Source: Curtobacterium sp. L6-1 (lineage in GTDB: Bacteria; Actinomycetota; Actinomycetes; Actinomycetales; Microbacteriaceae). From it: a stretch of 64,000 bases of DNA. Below the pieces are notes generated by a model. The model saw nothing but the letters and a program-made list of their open reading frames with translations. It did no database searches and was not told the origin of the DNA. The DNA lies in NCBI RefSeq assembly GCF_018885305.1, contig NZ_CP076544.1:2728001-2792000 (forward strand). The letters run 5' to 3'. Both the position numbers and the translations under genes were made by a program. Within the stretch, counting starts at the first letter, position 1. Each line of letters starts with the position of its first letter. Shown in pieces: positions 45,751-54,900 of the stretch.

Positions 45751-46083
45751 CTTCGACGGACCCTCGCTGGTCTCGGCAACGGCAGGCTCACGCAGTACGC
45801 GCCGGGCGACACCGCGCACCTGACCGGCGTGCTCGGCGCTGCTCCGGATATGGAGCACGGACACCCGCACTGGTACATCAAGAAGGTCGGCGGAGGCGCC
45901 TACAACTGGGTTCCCGAATCGCGCAGCCTTCGGGCAGGACCTCTTCCTCGACGCTTCGTAGAACGGCACCCTGGTGAAGATCGCGTACTTCCGCGAGTCC
46001 GACCACGCCCAGACAGCGACCTCGAACGTCCTGACCCTCGCCGTCGCGGCTTCCGCCGAGGAGCCGACGCCCTCCCGGCACCG
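45751..46083 (+). pseudogene. Broken remnant of a probable secreted or surface-domain protein
   Basis: One frame encodes RLTQYAPGDTAHLTGVLGA and HWYIKKVGGGAYNWVPE. A +1 shift is then needed near 45920 to continue with AAFGQDLFLDAS, a TAG stop, and NGTLVKIAYFRESDHAQTAT plus SNVLTLAV. Together these read like one beta-rich extracellular domain interrupted by a frameshift and a nonsense codon. No start or signal peptide is left. Family not identified. Confidence 0.4.
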
Positions 46084-46266
46084 GAATACATCCAGGTCAC
46101 TGATTCTGCACTTTCGCATTTCATCTTGATGCCTCAAACGGGCACCTCGTGGTTCCAGCCAACACTGGCGCGACGACCAGCCGTCCGATGGGCGGGTGGC
46201 TTGCAATCATGCAACTCTGCGGTGCGGCCCGGAGCACCCCCCAGTGATGCTCCGGACCCTCCGTGG

Positions 46267-47055
46267 TCACGGTGCGGGTCGGCTCGTCGGCGTAGCCGTT
46301 TCGAGAGAGTCCAGATCGTCTATGTACCGCCGGTCGAGAGGGACCTCGGGAAGGACAACGCCGACTTCGGCTTGGCCGATCACCGTCGTACCGTCTGATT
46401 CGTACACGTTCACCGTCTCAGGCTTCTCGGCTTCGTACCACTGGCTGAACAGCGCCCAACCTTTGCGCCCGTTGTCGGCTCTCGCGGGCACGAGGTCGGG
46501 GTGCCCTGATGCGTTCTCGACGCCGTACGTCTGCCCGTTTGCGTTGACGGCCCAGTCCGAGGTCGATGCGCTGGCATACTGCACCGTCGCCTTCCACTGT
46601 GTGCCTGGCGAGGCTCCGATGCTGATCGTCGTCGTACCTACGGCTGGGAGCTGACCGTTCAGGAAACGCGCCGTGCGGCCGCGGTTATCGCGGCAGTGGA
46701 ACCCGGCCTCGCCTTCGTCCGTTGGCGCGGTGACCATCCCGACGTCGTTCATGCAGGTGATGTCCACGATCACCGCATCAGCACCCTCGGGAGCTCGGCC
46801 GATGTCGATGAGTGCGGGGCCGGTATACGTCGTCGTCGTCGTCTTCCCGAATGCGCTCGTGGTGGTCGAGCCCGGTAGTCCGGCCGCGACGATAGCGGCT
46901 GCGCTTGTAGTGATGGCAACCGCGGCCACGGCGATCAATGAGCTGGTCACGCGCACTCGTCGCTGTCGCTGCTGGAGACGGCTCCTCCCCGTCCCGATCG
47001 CCGCCAGTTCTGCGCGGATGGTTTCGGCTGCCGCTGGGTGCATGTCCTGGCTCAT
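46267..47055 (-). CDS. Membrane-anchored putative anti-sigma or sensor protein
   Basis: 262 aa. A basic cytoplasmic N-terminus of about 37 residues is followed by one TM helix (LIAVAAVAITTSAAAIVAAG). The extracytoplasmic domain of about 200 residues has two Cys (VDITCMNDVG, GFHCRDNRG) that could form a disulfide. The start overlaps the ECF sigma gene stop by 4 bp. Position and topology suggest it controls the sigma factor, although no zinc HxxxCxxC motif is present. AAGGA precedes ATG 47055. Confidence 0.7.
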   Translation of the reverse strand: MSQDMHPAAAETIRAELAAIGTGRSRLQQRQRRVRVTSSLIAVAAVAITTSAAAIVAAGLPGSTTTSAFGKTTTTTYTGPALIDIGRAPEGADAVIVDITCMNDVGMVTAPTDEGEAGFHCRDNRGRTARFLNGQLPAVGTTTISIGASPGTQWKATVQYASASTSDWAVNANGQTYGVENASGHPDLVPARADNGRKGWALFSQWYEAEKPETVNVYESDGTTVIGQAEVGVVLPEVPLDRRYIDDLDSLETATPTSRPAP

Positions 47056-47630
47056 GAGAGGTGTCCTTCCGTCGTGGTGCGGACGTTTGGGCGGATGTCG
47101 TGGAGTTCGATCTGAAGGCGCTTGCGAATTCGATGGAGTCGCACGCGGGCTGCTGGTGGTTTCAGCCCGAGCGCTTGTGCTGCCTGCCAGATCGGAACGT
47201 CCTCGACGCCGGTCAAGACCAGGAGCGCGGCGTCGGTCGGTGCGAGGCCCCGCAGCGATGCTCGTAATCGGTCGCGATCCTCTATTTGCGTCGCCTCGAT
47301 AGCTGGTTCGGCTTCGTTCGATCTCGGCAGTCGACTGACGAGCTTCTGGTATCGGAGTGCTGCGCGTCGGTGATTTCGAGCGAAGTTCACGGTCGTCAAT
47401 AGCAGCCAGGGCACGATGGAGCCCGCGACGAGGGTGACGGCCTTCCGCTTCCGCCACAACTCGTAGAACGCTGCGGCGGTGACGTCTTCCGCGTCGTCGA
47501 CGCTGTCGGTCAGGCTCACCGCACGCCGGTAGACCCGCGCACGGTGACAGTCGAAGAGCACGGCGAAGGCGTCACCGTCGTTGTGGAGGGCCTCAGCCCA
47601 CAGCGGCCCATCATCCTGTTCGTTCGTCAC
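47052..47630 (-). CDS. ECF-type RNA polymerase sigma factor
   Basis: 192 aa. The region 2 portion reads LFDCHRARVYRRAVSLTDSV, DDAEDVTAAAFYELWRKR and SIVPWLLLTTVNFARNHRRA. Region 4 reads LAPTDAALLVLTGVEDVPIW then ALGLKPPAARVRLHRIRKRL. It is more divergent than the sigma at 36.3 kb. GTG start at 47630. It is coupled to the membrane protein gene downstream, forming a typical sigma/regulator pair inside the accessory island. Confidence 0.87.
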   Translation of the reverse strand: MTNEQDDGPLWAEALHNDGDAFAVLFDCHRARVYRRAVSLTDSVDDAEDVTAAAFYELWRKRKAVTLVAGSIVPWLLLTTVNFARNHRRAALRYQKLVSRLPRSNEAEPAIEATQIEDRDRLRASLRGLAPTDAALLVLTGVEDVPIWQAAQALGLKPPAARVRLHRIRKRLQIELHDIRPNVRTTTEGHLS

Positions 47631-47989
47631 ACTATGAAGTGTCCGGTCATCCTTGAAGCGTTACACGCAGTCACAGCCCAACCCGCGCCGAGCAAGCGAG
47701 TGGCCGCTGGCTGGTCGTACCCAGCATCGCAGCGCTTGGTCCTTGGTTCAGTCCGTGCCAACCGCAAGTGGGCGATACATTGCAGCACGGGGCTGCCGAT
47801 CGGTCTCGAATGCTCCACCCGTGACCGCATCAGCCAGACCATCTGCGAGGCATACAAACGCTGCACGTCGCTGCCGACGACGGTCGGCGCTCGGTGAGCG
47901 GTGCCGACCGTCCTCCTGCGCGCCGATAGTTCACTCTTATGTCAGCTGCGTCGACTCGCTACAGTCAGCGAACGAGTGCCGCAAGGGGT
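47631..47989. other. Intergenic region in the island
   Basis: About 360 bp. Should hold the promoter of the leftward sigma gene. One short open frame ends at its start codon, but codon use does not look real. No tRNA fragment or clear att repeat was recognised. Confidence 0.4.
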
Positions 47990-48595
47990 TCAAGGCGCCT
48001 TTTTGGTGGTCTCGCCGCGAACCTCAAGGTACTCGCGCACCGCAACAATGAAGGCGTCCTTGAATTTTTTATGACTCCGACGAACAAGCTCGCGCTCGGC
48101 ATCATTTTTCGGCGCCCTTTGCATGTCCCGAGACACATAGAAAAACAAGAACATAGACTTTCCGACTGCCTCATCGACAAGCAAGTTGAGTTGGTTCGCC
48201 TTCGAGAGCATCGTTTTCAGGGCGGGAATGAACTGCTTGAGCTCGTCGCGTTCGACAACAACCTTGTCATCGGGTATGGTGCCGTCCGGATCGCGGAGCG
48301 AATCGAGCACCCGGCCATGCCAGGCAAGGTCGTCACCCAACGCAACGATCTCGCCCGCAAGCTCGCGGACAGTATCGTGCCACCGAGTGCGGTCCTCTCG
48401 TGCACTTCGAGTTCGCTCTATCGAACGGTTAAATACGAAGCCCAGACACGCACCCGCCAACAGGAAAATTCCGGCGATCACGGGCACCCCCCACCAGGGT
48501 GGCCCCATTGCTGCGTGACCAGTCAATTCGACCAGGATGGGAGCTGGGCTCGGCGTGGATATTCCTGCATTAACCGATACGGTGATGGCGCTCAC
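47990..48595 (-). CDS. Single-TM protein with cytoplasmic helical domain
   Basis: 201 aa. A short external N-terminus precedes TM about 37-56 (VPVIAGIFLLAGACLGFVFN). A charged helical cytoplasmic domain follows (RSIERTRSAREDRTRWHDTV and onward), ending TTKKAP. G+C is lower than in core genes. It lies 149 bp downstream of the P-loop ATPase gene on the same strand and might be its partner. No family recognised. Confidence 0.6.
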   Translation of the reverse strand: MSAITVSVNAGISTPSPAPILVELTGHAAMGPPWWGVPVIAGIFLLAGACLGFVFNRSIERTRSAREDRTRWHDTVRELAGEIVALGDDLAWHGRVLDSLRDPDGTIPDDKVVVERDELKQFIPALKTMLSKANQLNLLVDEAVGKSMFLFFYVSRDMQRAPKNDAERELVRRSHKKFKDAFIVAVREYLEVRGETTKKAP

Positions 48596-48744
48596 GCGGC
48601 GACTCTAGTGCCCCGCCCGCTGACGCCGTACTGTCGCGCCAATGACGCTGTCCCCGAGCCCACTGACCGGGGCCTGGGTGGATCGTCACGACGCTTACGG
48701 TACGGCGTAGCCATCGACACTTGGCACTTATGCCAGCATCGCGG

Positions 48745-50382
48745 TCAATCGGTCGTTTTCACTTCAAGCGCTGAATGGTAGGCCCGCGCTACGAAGTAGC
48801 TGTCGAGAGCAGCTATCTGTCTATCAAACTTCAGCGCATTCGGGTCTTCGATGAAAAATAGAGGGTTCTTCCGAGGGGCACTGGCTACCCCTAGGAAACC
48901 GATGCTATAGAGCATCCTCAAGATCGGCCCGTAGCGTCTCTCCCATGTTTGCTCAGCGGACCCCGACAGCACCGCATCACTCAGGGGCGCCAGCCAGCCA
49001 TCTCCCGTGAATCCGTCTTCTGCAAGCAGCAGAATGCAATCGTCAAGCCTGTCTTGAACTTCCGCTCGGCTCATTTTGCCGTCGGCGTGTCTGAATGTTT
49101 CGAAGACACGATCGATGCCCGGGTAATTTAGCTTCCACTCGTCACGAAGGGCCAAAAGGCGCGCTTCGGAATAGCTTATCTCAGCTCGCTTGATTGCATC
49201 CCATGACACCTGCGTTTTTCCCTCACTCTGCACGAGACATTCGCGAACGAAGGCGAGGAGGTCGCGCGGTCGCATGAGGGTACGCTCGATCAGGTAATCA
49301 AAGGCGCTTCCTCGCTTCGGGTTTTGGTGAGGAAGAATCGTCGTGAGAGATTCTACGTCTGCCCCCTGCTTGCTACTGGCGATTTGCACTCGCTCGTCGA
49401 CCAGTATTTTGAGTTGCTCCTTAGTCCAGCTCATAGGAAGAACGAGCGAGCGATATTTTTCCTCCTGGCCTCCATTAGCTGCTCCAAAGTCTAAATACTC
49501 GAAGATATTTGTTCTCAGTGCTACCAGGATCTTCAAGTTCTTGACACGCTTGAGGTCGTGTACTGTTTTGAACAGCGCCATGATGAGGTCATTGACTAAT
49601 TCGGCATCGACCCAGTCTTTGTCCAAGTCGTCAATCACAATATAGGTGTAGTCCTGGACAGAGCCCAGAACATCCTCATCGAGAACGTCCATCATCTTAT
49701 TGAGCCGTGCGAGCTGAGTTTCGTTTATCACACGCTGGTACCGCTGCGTAAGCTCCTTACGCTCGGTCTCTGAAACTTCGACAGCGCCCGATCCGCTAGC
49801 GCTCCCGCCGACACCGGCAATTCCCGCCTTGAGTTCTGCATCGCCTTCAATGCGCTTCGTTAAAGATGACGTGATTTCCCGAACCCGTTCGTCCGTCTCC
49901 GCCCAGAAGCGACCCTCAAATTCATCCAAGTACGCAAGAGCTTGCTTCTTACCTTGGTTCCGCGAGATCTTTTCACGCAGACCACGCAATACATTCGCCT
50001 TTGCCTCAGGCGTATCGATACGGTAACGATGGCGGATCACTTCAACAATGAATACGTGCCGCCAAAGAGCTTTCCAGAACGACTGCAGGTCAACGTTCAA
50101 ATCTTGAAGTTTACGGACCACATCAAGATTAGTTATGTAGGGCAAAGACAAGTCTTCCGGTACAATCCGGATAACTTTCTCGGGGTAGTTCTCAGCAAGC
50201 CCCTTCAAGATTGCAGATTTGCCGGAACCCGTTCTTCCAACGACGAAGCAGCGTGGGTTTTGTCGGTCAACTATCGCCTCATACTGGCCAGAAGAGTAGA
50301 AGGCGTCATCGAGTAGCGGGTCGGCTTCTGCCTGATCGCCGCCAATGTTGAAGCCAGACCCCAGTCGCGCCTTCTTGCCCAT
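48745..50382 (-). CDS. P-loop ATPase (resembles the Sll1717-type family), candidate defence protein
   Basis: 545 aa. Walker A GRTGSGKS is at 49-56, in CFVVGRTGSGKSAILKGLAE. A long helical insert follows (about 90-230). Walker B YTYIVIDDLDKDWVDAELVN is near 244-260, and an NxxxR-type sensor region (ILVALRTNIFEYLDF) lies near 290-305. A C-terminal helical region (about 340-545) includes MRPRDLLAFVRECL. The architecture resembles KAP/STAND-like P-loop ATPases such as the Sll1717-type group, which I recall as frequent in genomic islands. Codon use is strikingly AT-richer than its surroundings, indicating recent transfer. Specific function unproven. Confidence 0.75.
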   Translation of the reverse strand: MGKKARLGSGFNIGGDQAEADPLLDDAFYSSGQYEAIVDRQNPRCFVVGRTGSGKSAILKGLAENYPEKVIRIVPEDLSLPYITNLDVVRKLQDLNVDLQSFWKALWRHVFIVEVIRHRYRIDTPEAKANVLRGLREKISRNQGKKQALAYLDEFEGRFWAETDERVREITSSLTKRIEGDAELKAGIAGVGGSASGSGAVEVSETERKELTQRYQRVINETQLARLNKMMDVLDEDVLGSVQDYTYIVIDDLDKDWVDAELVNDLIMALFKTVHDLKRVKNLKILVALRTNIFEYLDFGAANGGQEEKYRSLVLPMSWTKEQLKILVDERVQIASSKQGADVESLTTILPHQNPKRGSAFDYLIERTLMRPRDLLAFVRECLVQSEGKTQVSWDAIKRAEISYSEARLLALRDEWKLNYPGIDRVFETFRHADGKMSRAEVQDRLDDCILLLAEDGFTGDGWLAPLSDAVLSGSAEQTWERRYGPILRMLYSIGFLGVASAPRKNPLFFIEDPNALKFDRQIAALDSYFVARAYHSALEVKTTD

Positions 50383-50595
50383 GTAGCCCCCTCGCTGATT
50401 TCTGGAGATTCTAAGCGCTCGTCCAAGCTTTGAACAGCACGCATGGCGGAGCCACGCTCGGTTTACAGGATCAGCGCCGCGCAGCGTGGAGCTGAGGTAT
50501 ACCCCAACGCAGCGGCTGCGGGAGTGTCGATTCTGTGTCGTTCTGGGGTCCCCATCGACCCTTCTGCGACAGATGTGTGCGATGGTCTAGACCTG

Positions 50596-51216
50596 GTGCA
50601 ACACAAGACGCAGACCGTCGCCTACGTGCGGGTGAGCTCGGCGGACCAGAACCTCGACCGGCAGCTCGAGGCAATCGGCGAGGTTGATCGCGTGTTCGAG
50701 GAGAAGGTGTCGGGTGGCTCACGGGCGGACCGGGGAGCGCTGCTCGACTGCATCCGGTACGTCCGCGACGGAGACACTGTCCGGGTCGCTTCCATGGACC
50801 GGCTTGCTCGTTCGTTAGGTGACCTGCGCGACATCGTGGATGAGATCACTGGCAAGGGAGCTTCTGTCAAGTTCGTCAAGGAGCAGCAGACCTACAGTCG
50901 CGACACTGACGACGCGATCGGCCGACTCATGCTCAACCTCCTCGGCGCCTTCGCTGAGTTCGAACGCACCCTCATCCGCGAACGGCAACGCGAGGGCATC
51001 CGCATCGCCCGGACCGCCGGCAAGTACACGGGCCGCACCCGCAAGCTCACCGACGTCCAGATCGCCGAGGCGCACCGACTTGTGAGCACGGGAGTTCCGA
51101 AGGCCGCCGTCGCTCGCGAACTTGGCATCGATCGGACCACTCTCTACCGAATGCTCGCGATTCCCCTCTCCCCCGCTGCCGCAGCTGCAAAGAACGGCCA
51201 GGCCGCGGAGCTGTAG
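50596..51216 (+). CDS. Small serine recombinase (resolvase/invertase type)
   Basis: 206 aa from GTG 50596. The catalytic Ser lies in TVAYVRVSSADQNLDRQL (YxRVS), then come VASMDRLARSLGDLRDIV, the E-helix region LLGAFAEFERTLIRERQREG and IRIARTAGKYTGR. A C-terminal HTH reads VPKAAVARELGIDRTTLYRM. The size is that of Tn3-type resolvases or DNA invertases rather than large serine integrases. No transposase or cointegrate partner lies nearby. The frame remains open to 50443, but the added part has no similarity. It sits between the ATPase and the RHS toxin cassette. Confidence 0.9.
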   Translation: MQHKTQTVAYVRVSSADQNLDRQLEAIGEVDRVFEEKVSGGSRADRGALLDCIRYVRDGDTVRVASMDRLARSLGDLRDIVDEITGKGASVKFVKEQQTYSRDTDDAIGRLMLNLLGAFAEFERTLIRERQREGIRIARTAGKYTGRTRKLTDVQIAEAHRLVSTGVPKAAVARELGIDRTTLYRMLAIPLSPAAAAAKNGQAAEL

Positions 51217-51452
51217 CGCGGGGCGCTTCCGCACCGCCCCCTGGGAGGAGAGATGCTTACCTAGGCTTCGAGCATGACGCTGAGCTGGCCGGTTCGCTCA
51301 GCACAGACGCGGTGCTGACGCCTGCGACCGTGCGTACGGTGATCACGGGACATCGTTGTTGCCGGGCGTTCCATACGTGCAGCAGAATCAACAATCTGTG
51401 TGGGTATCAGAACTAGCGGCCAGACAAATACTGACGGAGGCTGGCTACGATC

Positions 51453-51641
51453 CTAGTTCTGGCTGCGCGAACGAAACATATAGACCACGTAACTCGCTGC
51501 TGCAATAACTGCACCCAGTAGAATTGCAATGCCAACTGGAATGCCAAACCATCCGGCAATGAAGATTGCCCCTAATCCCAGTAGCTGCCCAGTATGGAAT
51601 ATCCAAAGAGGCTTGCTTCTTGCGGCCTGCTGCCTGTGCAT
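51453..51641 (-). CDS. Two-TM small protein, candidate immunity factor
   Basis: 62 aa. Two hydrophobic helices (about 14-31 LWIFHTGQLLGLGAIFIAGW region and 33-54) and a basic end FRSRSQN. ATG 51641 has AAAGG at good spacing. It lies 22 bp after the 71-aa two-TM gene and in line with the RHS gene, at low G+C. Likely part of the toxin/immunity cassette; no family recognised. Confidence 0.55.
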   Translation of the reverse strand: MHRQQAARSKPLWIFHTGQLLGLGAIFIAGWFGIPVGIAILLGAVIAAASYVVYMFRSRSQN

Positions 51642-51663
51642 GACTTGCCTTTAAATTGAAGAG

Positions 51664-51879
51664 TTACCTAGGATCTTTGTTATTACGGCGCGAGCGCGTT
51701 CCTATACCCTGTACCACGAACAAGATACCGATTAGAACTAGCACGACGGCAATGACTATTTGCGTGGTCGGTCGGCCGTTGCCACCCGATGGATAAAGCC
51801 CGTAAAATACGCCAAATAGGGCAAAGAATATGCCGAGCACTATAACTACGGTCGGGCTTTTAGCGTTGAAGAACTTCAA
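51664..51879 (-). CDS. Two-TM small protein, first candidate immunity gene after RHS
   Basis: 71 aa. Helices at about 10-29 (VVIVLGIFFALFGVFYGLY) and 41-61 (IVIAVVLVLIGILFVVQGI), followed by a basic tail TRSRRNNKDPR. The start is TTG at 51879, supported by AAGGA at 7 nt. It begins 27 bp after the RHS stop codon, the usual place of an immunity gene. The AT-rich composition matches the other small gene. No family recognised. Confidence 0.6.
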   Translation of the reverse strand: MKFFNAKSPTVVIVLGIFFALFGVFYGLYPSGGNGRPTTQIVIAVVLVLIGILFVVQGIGTRSRRNNKDPR

Positions 51880-51906
51880 TTGACGTTCCTTGTCGGATCG
51901 ATGGGA

Positions 51907-54900
51907 TCAAATCGGAGACGGGTTACCAACCACGAGGTTACCTGCCCAGCCTCCGATGAAGTTACAGGCTACGGCTCCTGGGGCTGCCAGGGTGCCTCCT
52001 GACGCACCCGCGGCGATGCCCTCGCATGTCACCGCCGTGATCGTACTGACCGTGGTGGTTACGGCTTGCTCCGCGCAATTCGATGAGCTGCCAGAGGTGC
52101 ACGCAGTACCGAGCTCGTAGATGTCTCCGGCAGTTCCGTATAGATCACCAGGGCTAACCTTTCGACCTGTTGAGTCCGTCATATTGACGGGGTCGCCGCC
52201 AGCAAATGTATAGCGGTTGGCGTTGCCAGGGCTGAGGGGAGCGTCCAGGGTGTCGCGTTCAATCCATCCTCCGGTGGTGCTGGACTGCCACCGGTACCCA
52301 AACTTGGTAAGGCCGTTGTCTGTGCTGCTAGAGCGAATTCCGGTCCTAAATCCGTAGGGGTTCTGCTGCCACTGAATGCTGGTGTCGCCGTAGGAGACAG
52401 TCTCGCCGCCATACGGCGAGTAAGACACGACGTATGCCTTGGCGCCCTTGTCGGTAATTGCGGCGGCGGGGTTACCGATGCCGTCGATGACCCACATGCT
52501 CGTGGAGCCGTCCGTGGTGCGCAGATCCAGCGGCTGCCCCGTCACGGGGTCGCTGAGGACCGACGATGTCCCGACGCCGGAGATGGTGCGCGCGGTGATC
52601 ACCGGCACGCCGTTCTGGTCGTTGGTTCCATACGTGTACTGGTACGCCTTGCCGCTGTCGATGGCCTGGGAGAGCAGCTTGTTCATGTCGGCGCCGGCGT
52701 AGGTGTAGCTGGTCTTGACGCCGTCCTTCACAGAGGCGGTCATCTGCTGCGCACCGTTGTAGGTGAAGGTCTCCCCCGGTGCGGCGGTCAGGTTGCCGGT
52801 GCCGTCGTACTGGTAGCCGGCGGTGGTGATCTGGCCGACGGCGTTGAAGCTGAACTTCGTGTCGGTGGCCTTCCCAGTGGCGACGTCGGTTGCCGTTGCC
52901 TGGGTGCGGTTGCCGGCGTCGTCGTAGGTGAACTTCCAGTTCGTCGGCTTCGAGCCGCCGGTCTGCGTCACCGAGGTGAGCCGGTCAGTCGGGGCGTCGT
53001 CGTCGGACTTGTACCCATAGGACGTGATTTGACCTGAAGCGACCTGGTCGGTGGTGTTGTCCTTGGACCACTGCAGCTTGTCGCGGTCGTTGGCCTCGTT
53101 CGCGGCGCAGGTGCCGCCCGCGGTGGCACCAGCGATGTAGCAGTACGTGGTGTCGACGATCGGGTTCGACCGGTTCTCGTCGCCCCACGCTTGGATGCGT
53201 GTGATCTTGCCGGACTTGTCGTAGTCGATGTGCTGGTGTGCTTCCCACACCTCCGGGTCCTTCGACGTGTCCGTGTTGGGGACCGCGTTGAGCCAGATGT
53301 CGGTGCGGCGGCCGCTGTTCTTGTCGGTCTTGTACAGCTGCTTCGCGGTGCCGGCGCCACTCGGGTAGGTGGTGGCGGTCAGCGAGCCGGACGAGTCGTA
53401 GTCGTGCGTGACGGTGCCCTGCGCGTCGGTGACCTTGACGGTGTTGCCGGCGAGGTCGTAGCCGTAGCTGACCTGCCCGCCACCAGCGGTGTTCGCCGTG
53501 GCGGTAAGACGGTTCTGCTGGTCGTAGCTGTTGCTGACGGTGCCGCCGGCGGAGGCCTGACCAGTCTGGTTACCGTTCGCGTCGTATGTGTTCGTCACCG
53601 TGGCGGTGCGGTCACTGAACGACGTGGAGGTGAGTCGGTCGTTGTTGTCGTATCCGAACGTGGTCGTGTTGCCGCGGCCGTCGGTCTCGGTCTTGACCCT
53701 GCCGAAATCGTCGTACGTGTACGTCTTGACGCCGATCGTCGTACCGGTGGGCGCGGTGATCGTCTTCAGCTGCTTGTTCTCGTAGACGTAGGTCGTGCCG
53801 TTGTCCTTGTTACCGGGCGCGGTGGCCTTCTTGACGGTGCCGTCGTCGTTGTAGTCGATCGACGCCTTCGCGCCGGAGACGCCGGACTGCGAGGACTTCT
53901 GGTTGCCGTAGTCGTCGTACTCCATGCTCGTGCTCGAGCTGGAGCTCCCCGTGACCTTCGACGGTAGGTAGGTCGCCGCAGGCGAGGTCGAACCGTACTC
54001 GGCGGAGGACGAGGAGCCAGAGCCGGACTTGGATGCAGTCAGTGACTGGCTGTTGTTCTTGTCGTACTTGTTCGAAGTCGTGCCGGTGCTCTCTCCACCG
54101 GAGGCCCCGACCTGGGAGGTTGCGACACCGTTGTTGGCCGGGTTGTACGTCTTGGACCGCTCGCGTCCTTCAGGGTCGACGGTCTTGGTGACCAGGTCGT
54201 TGCCATCGAGGGTGTAGGTGGTGTGCTTGGCGTTGGCGACGGTCGCGCTCTGATCCGAGCGGGGGTCGGCGACCTGGGTGGAGGTACTGCTGACGTAGCC
54301 GACCCGTGTCACCGCGGTACCGGGCGAGCCGGCCGTGGTGTTCGACTGCGAGACCTTCGTGACCCGGTCGGAGCTGTCGTACGTGAACGCCGTGACACCA
54401 CCGTTCGGAGCGGTGATCGAGGTGAGGTCACCGCCCGTGTACCCGAAGGTGGTCTTCTTGCCCGTCGCGTCCGTGTAGGTCGTGATGTCCCCGGCGGTGT
54501 TCTTCACCCAGGAGATCGCCCGCGACGCGTTGCCGTTGGTCTGCGTGAACGTCTGCACCCCGTTCGCGTACGACGACTGCAACCTCTTCGCACCGTCCGT
54601 GCCGGCGGTGGAGACGATCGAGGTGAACGCGAAGGTCTTCGTGTTGTCGTACGTGAAGCGGATCGTGTTGCTGTTGCGGTCCTCGATCGACTTCGGCAGG
54701 CCGGCGAGGTTGAAGTGGATGATCTGGTTCGTCGTCCACCCCTTCAGCTGGTACTCATCCGTCGTGCTGAGCGTGCGGGTGAGGGTCTGCTGCAGCCCGG
54801 CCGGGGTGGTGAACGCGCCTGCGCCGGCACGCTTGAACTGCCAGGCCGTGCCCTGCGCGTCGAGGTACACCACACCGAGCGCGTTGGTCGTGAGGGTGCC

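Larger units (their letters stand above)
45410..46266. other. Left edge of the accessory island: gene remnants
   Basis: About 860 bp with no intact convincing gene other than the possible 36-aa peptide. The middle part carries a broken coding remnant (separate entry). Base composition becomes more even than in flanking DNA. Confidence 0.5.

Noticed and set aside
47627..47866. 79-codon minus-strand frame ending at the ECF sigma start
   Set aside because: No ribosome site, mixed codon use and no recognisable product, despite the suggestive overlap.
50443..50595. N-terminal extension of the serine recombinase
   Set aside because: The recombinase fold begins just before the catalytic YVRVSS; the extension has no similarity and no ribosome site.
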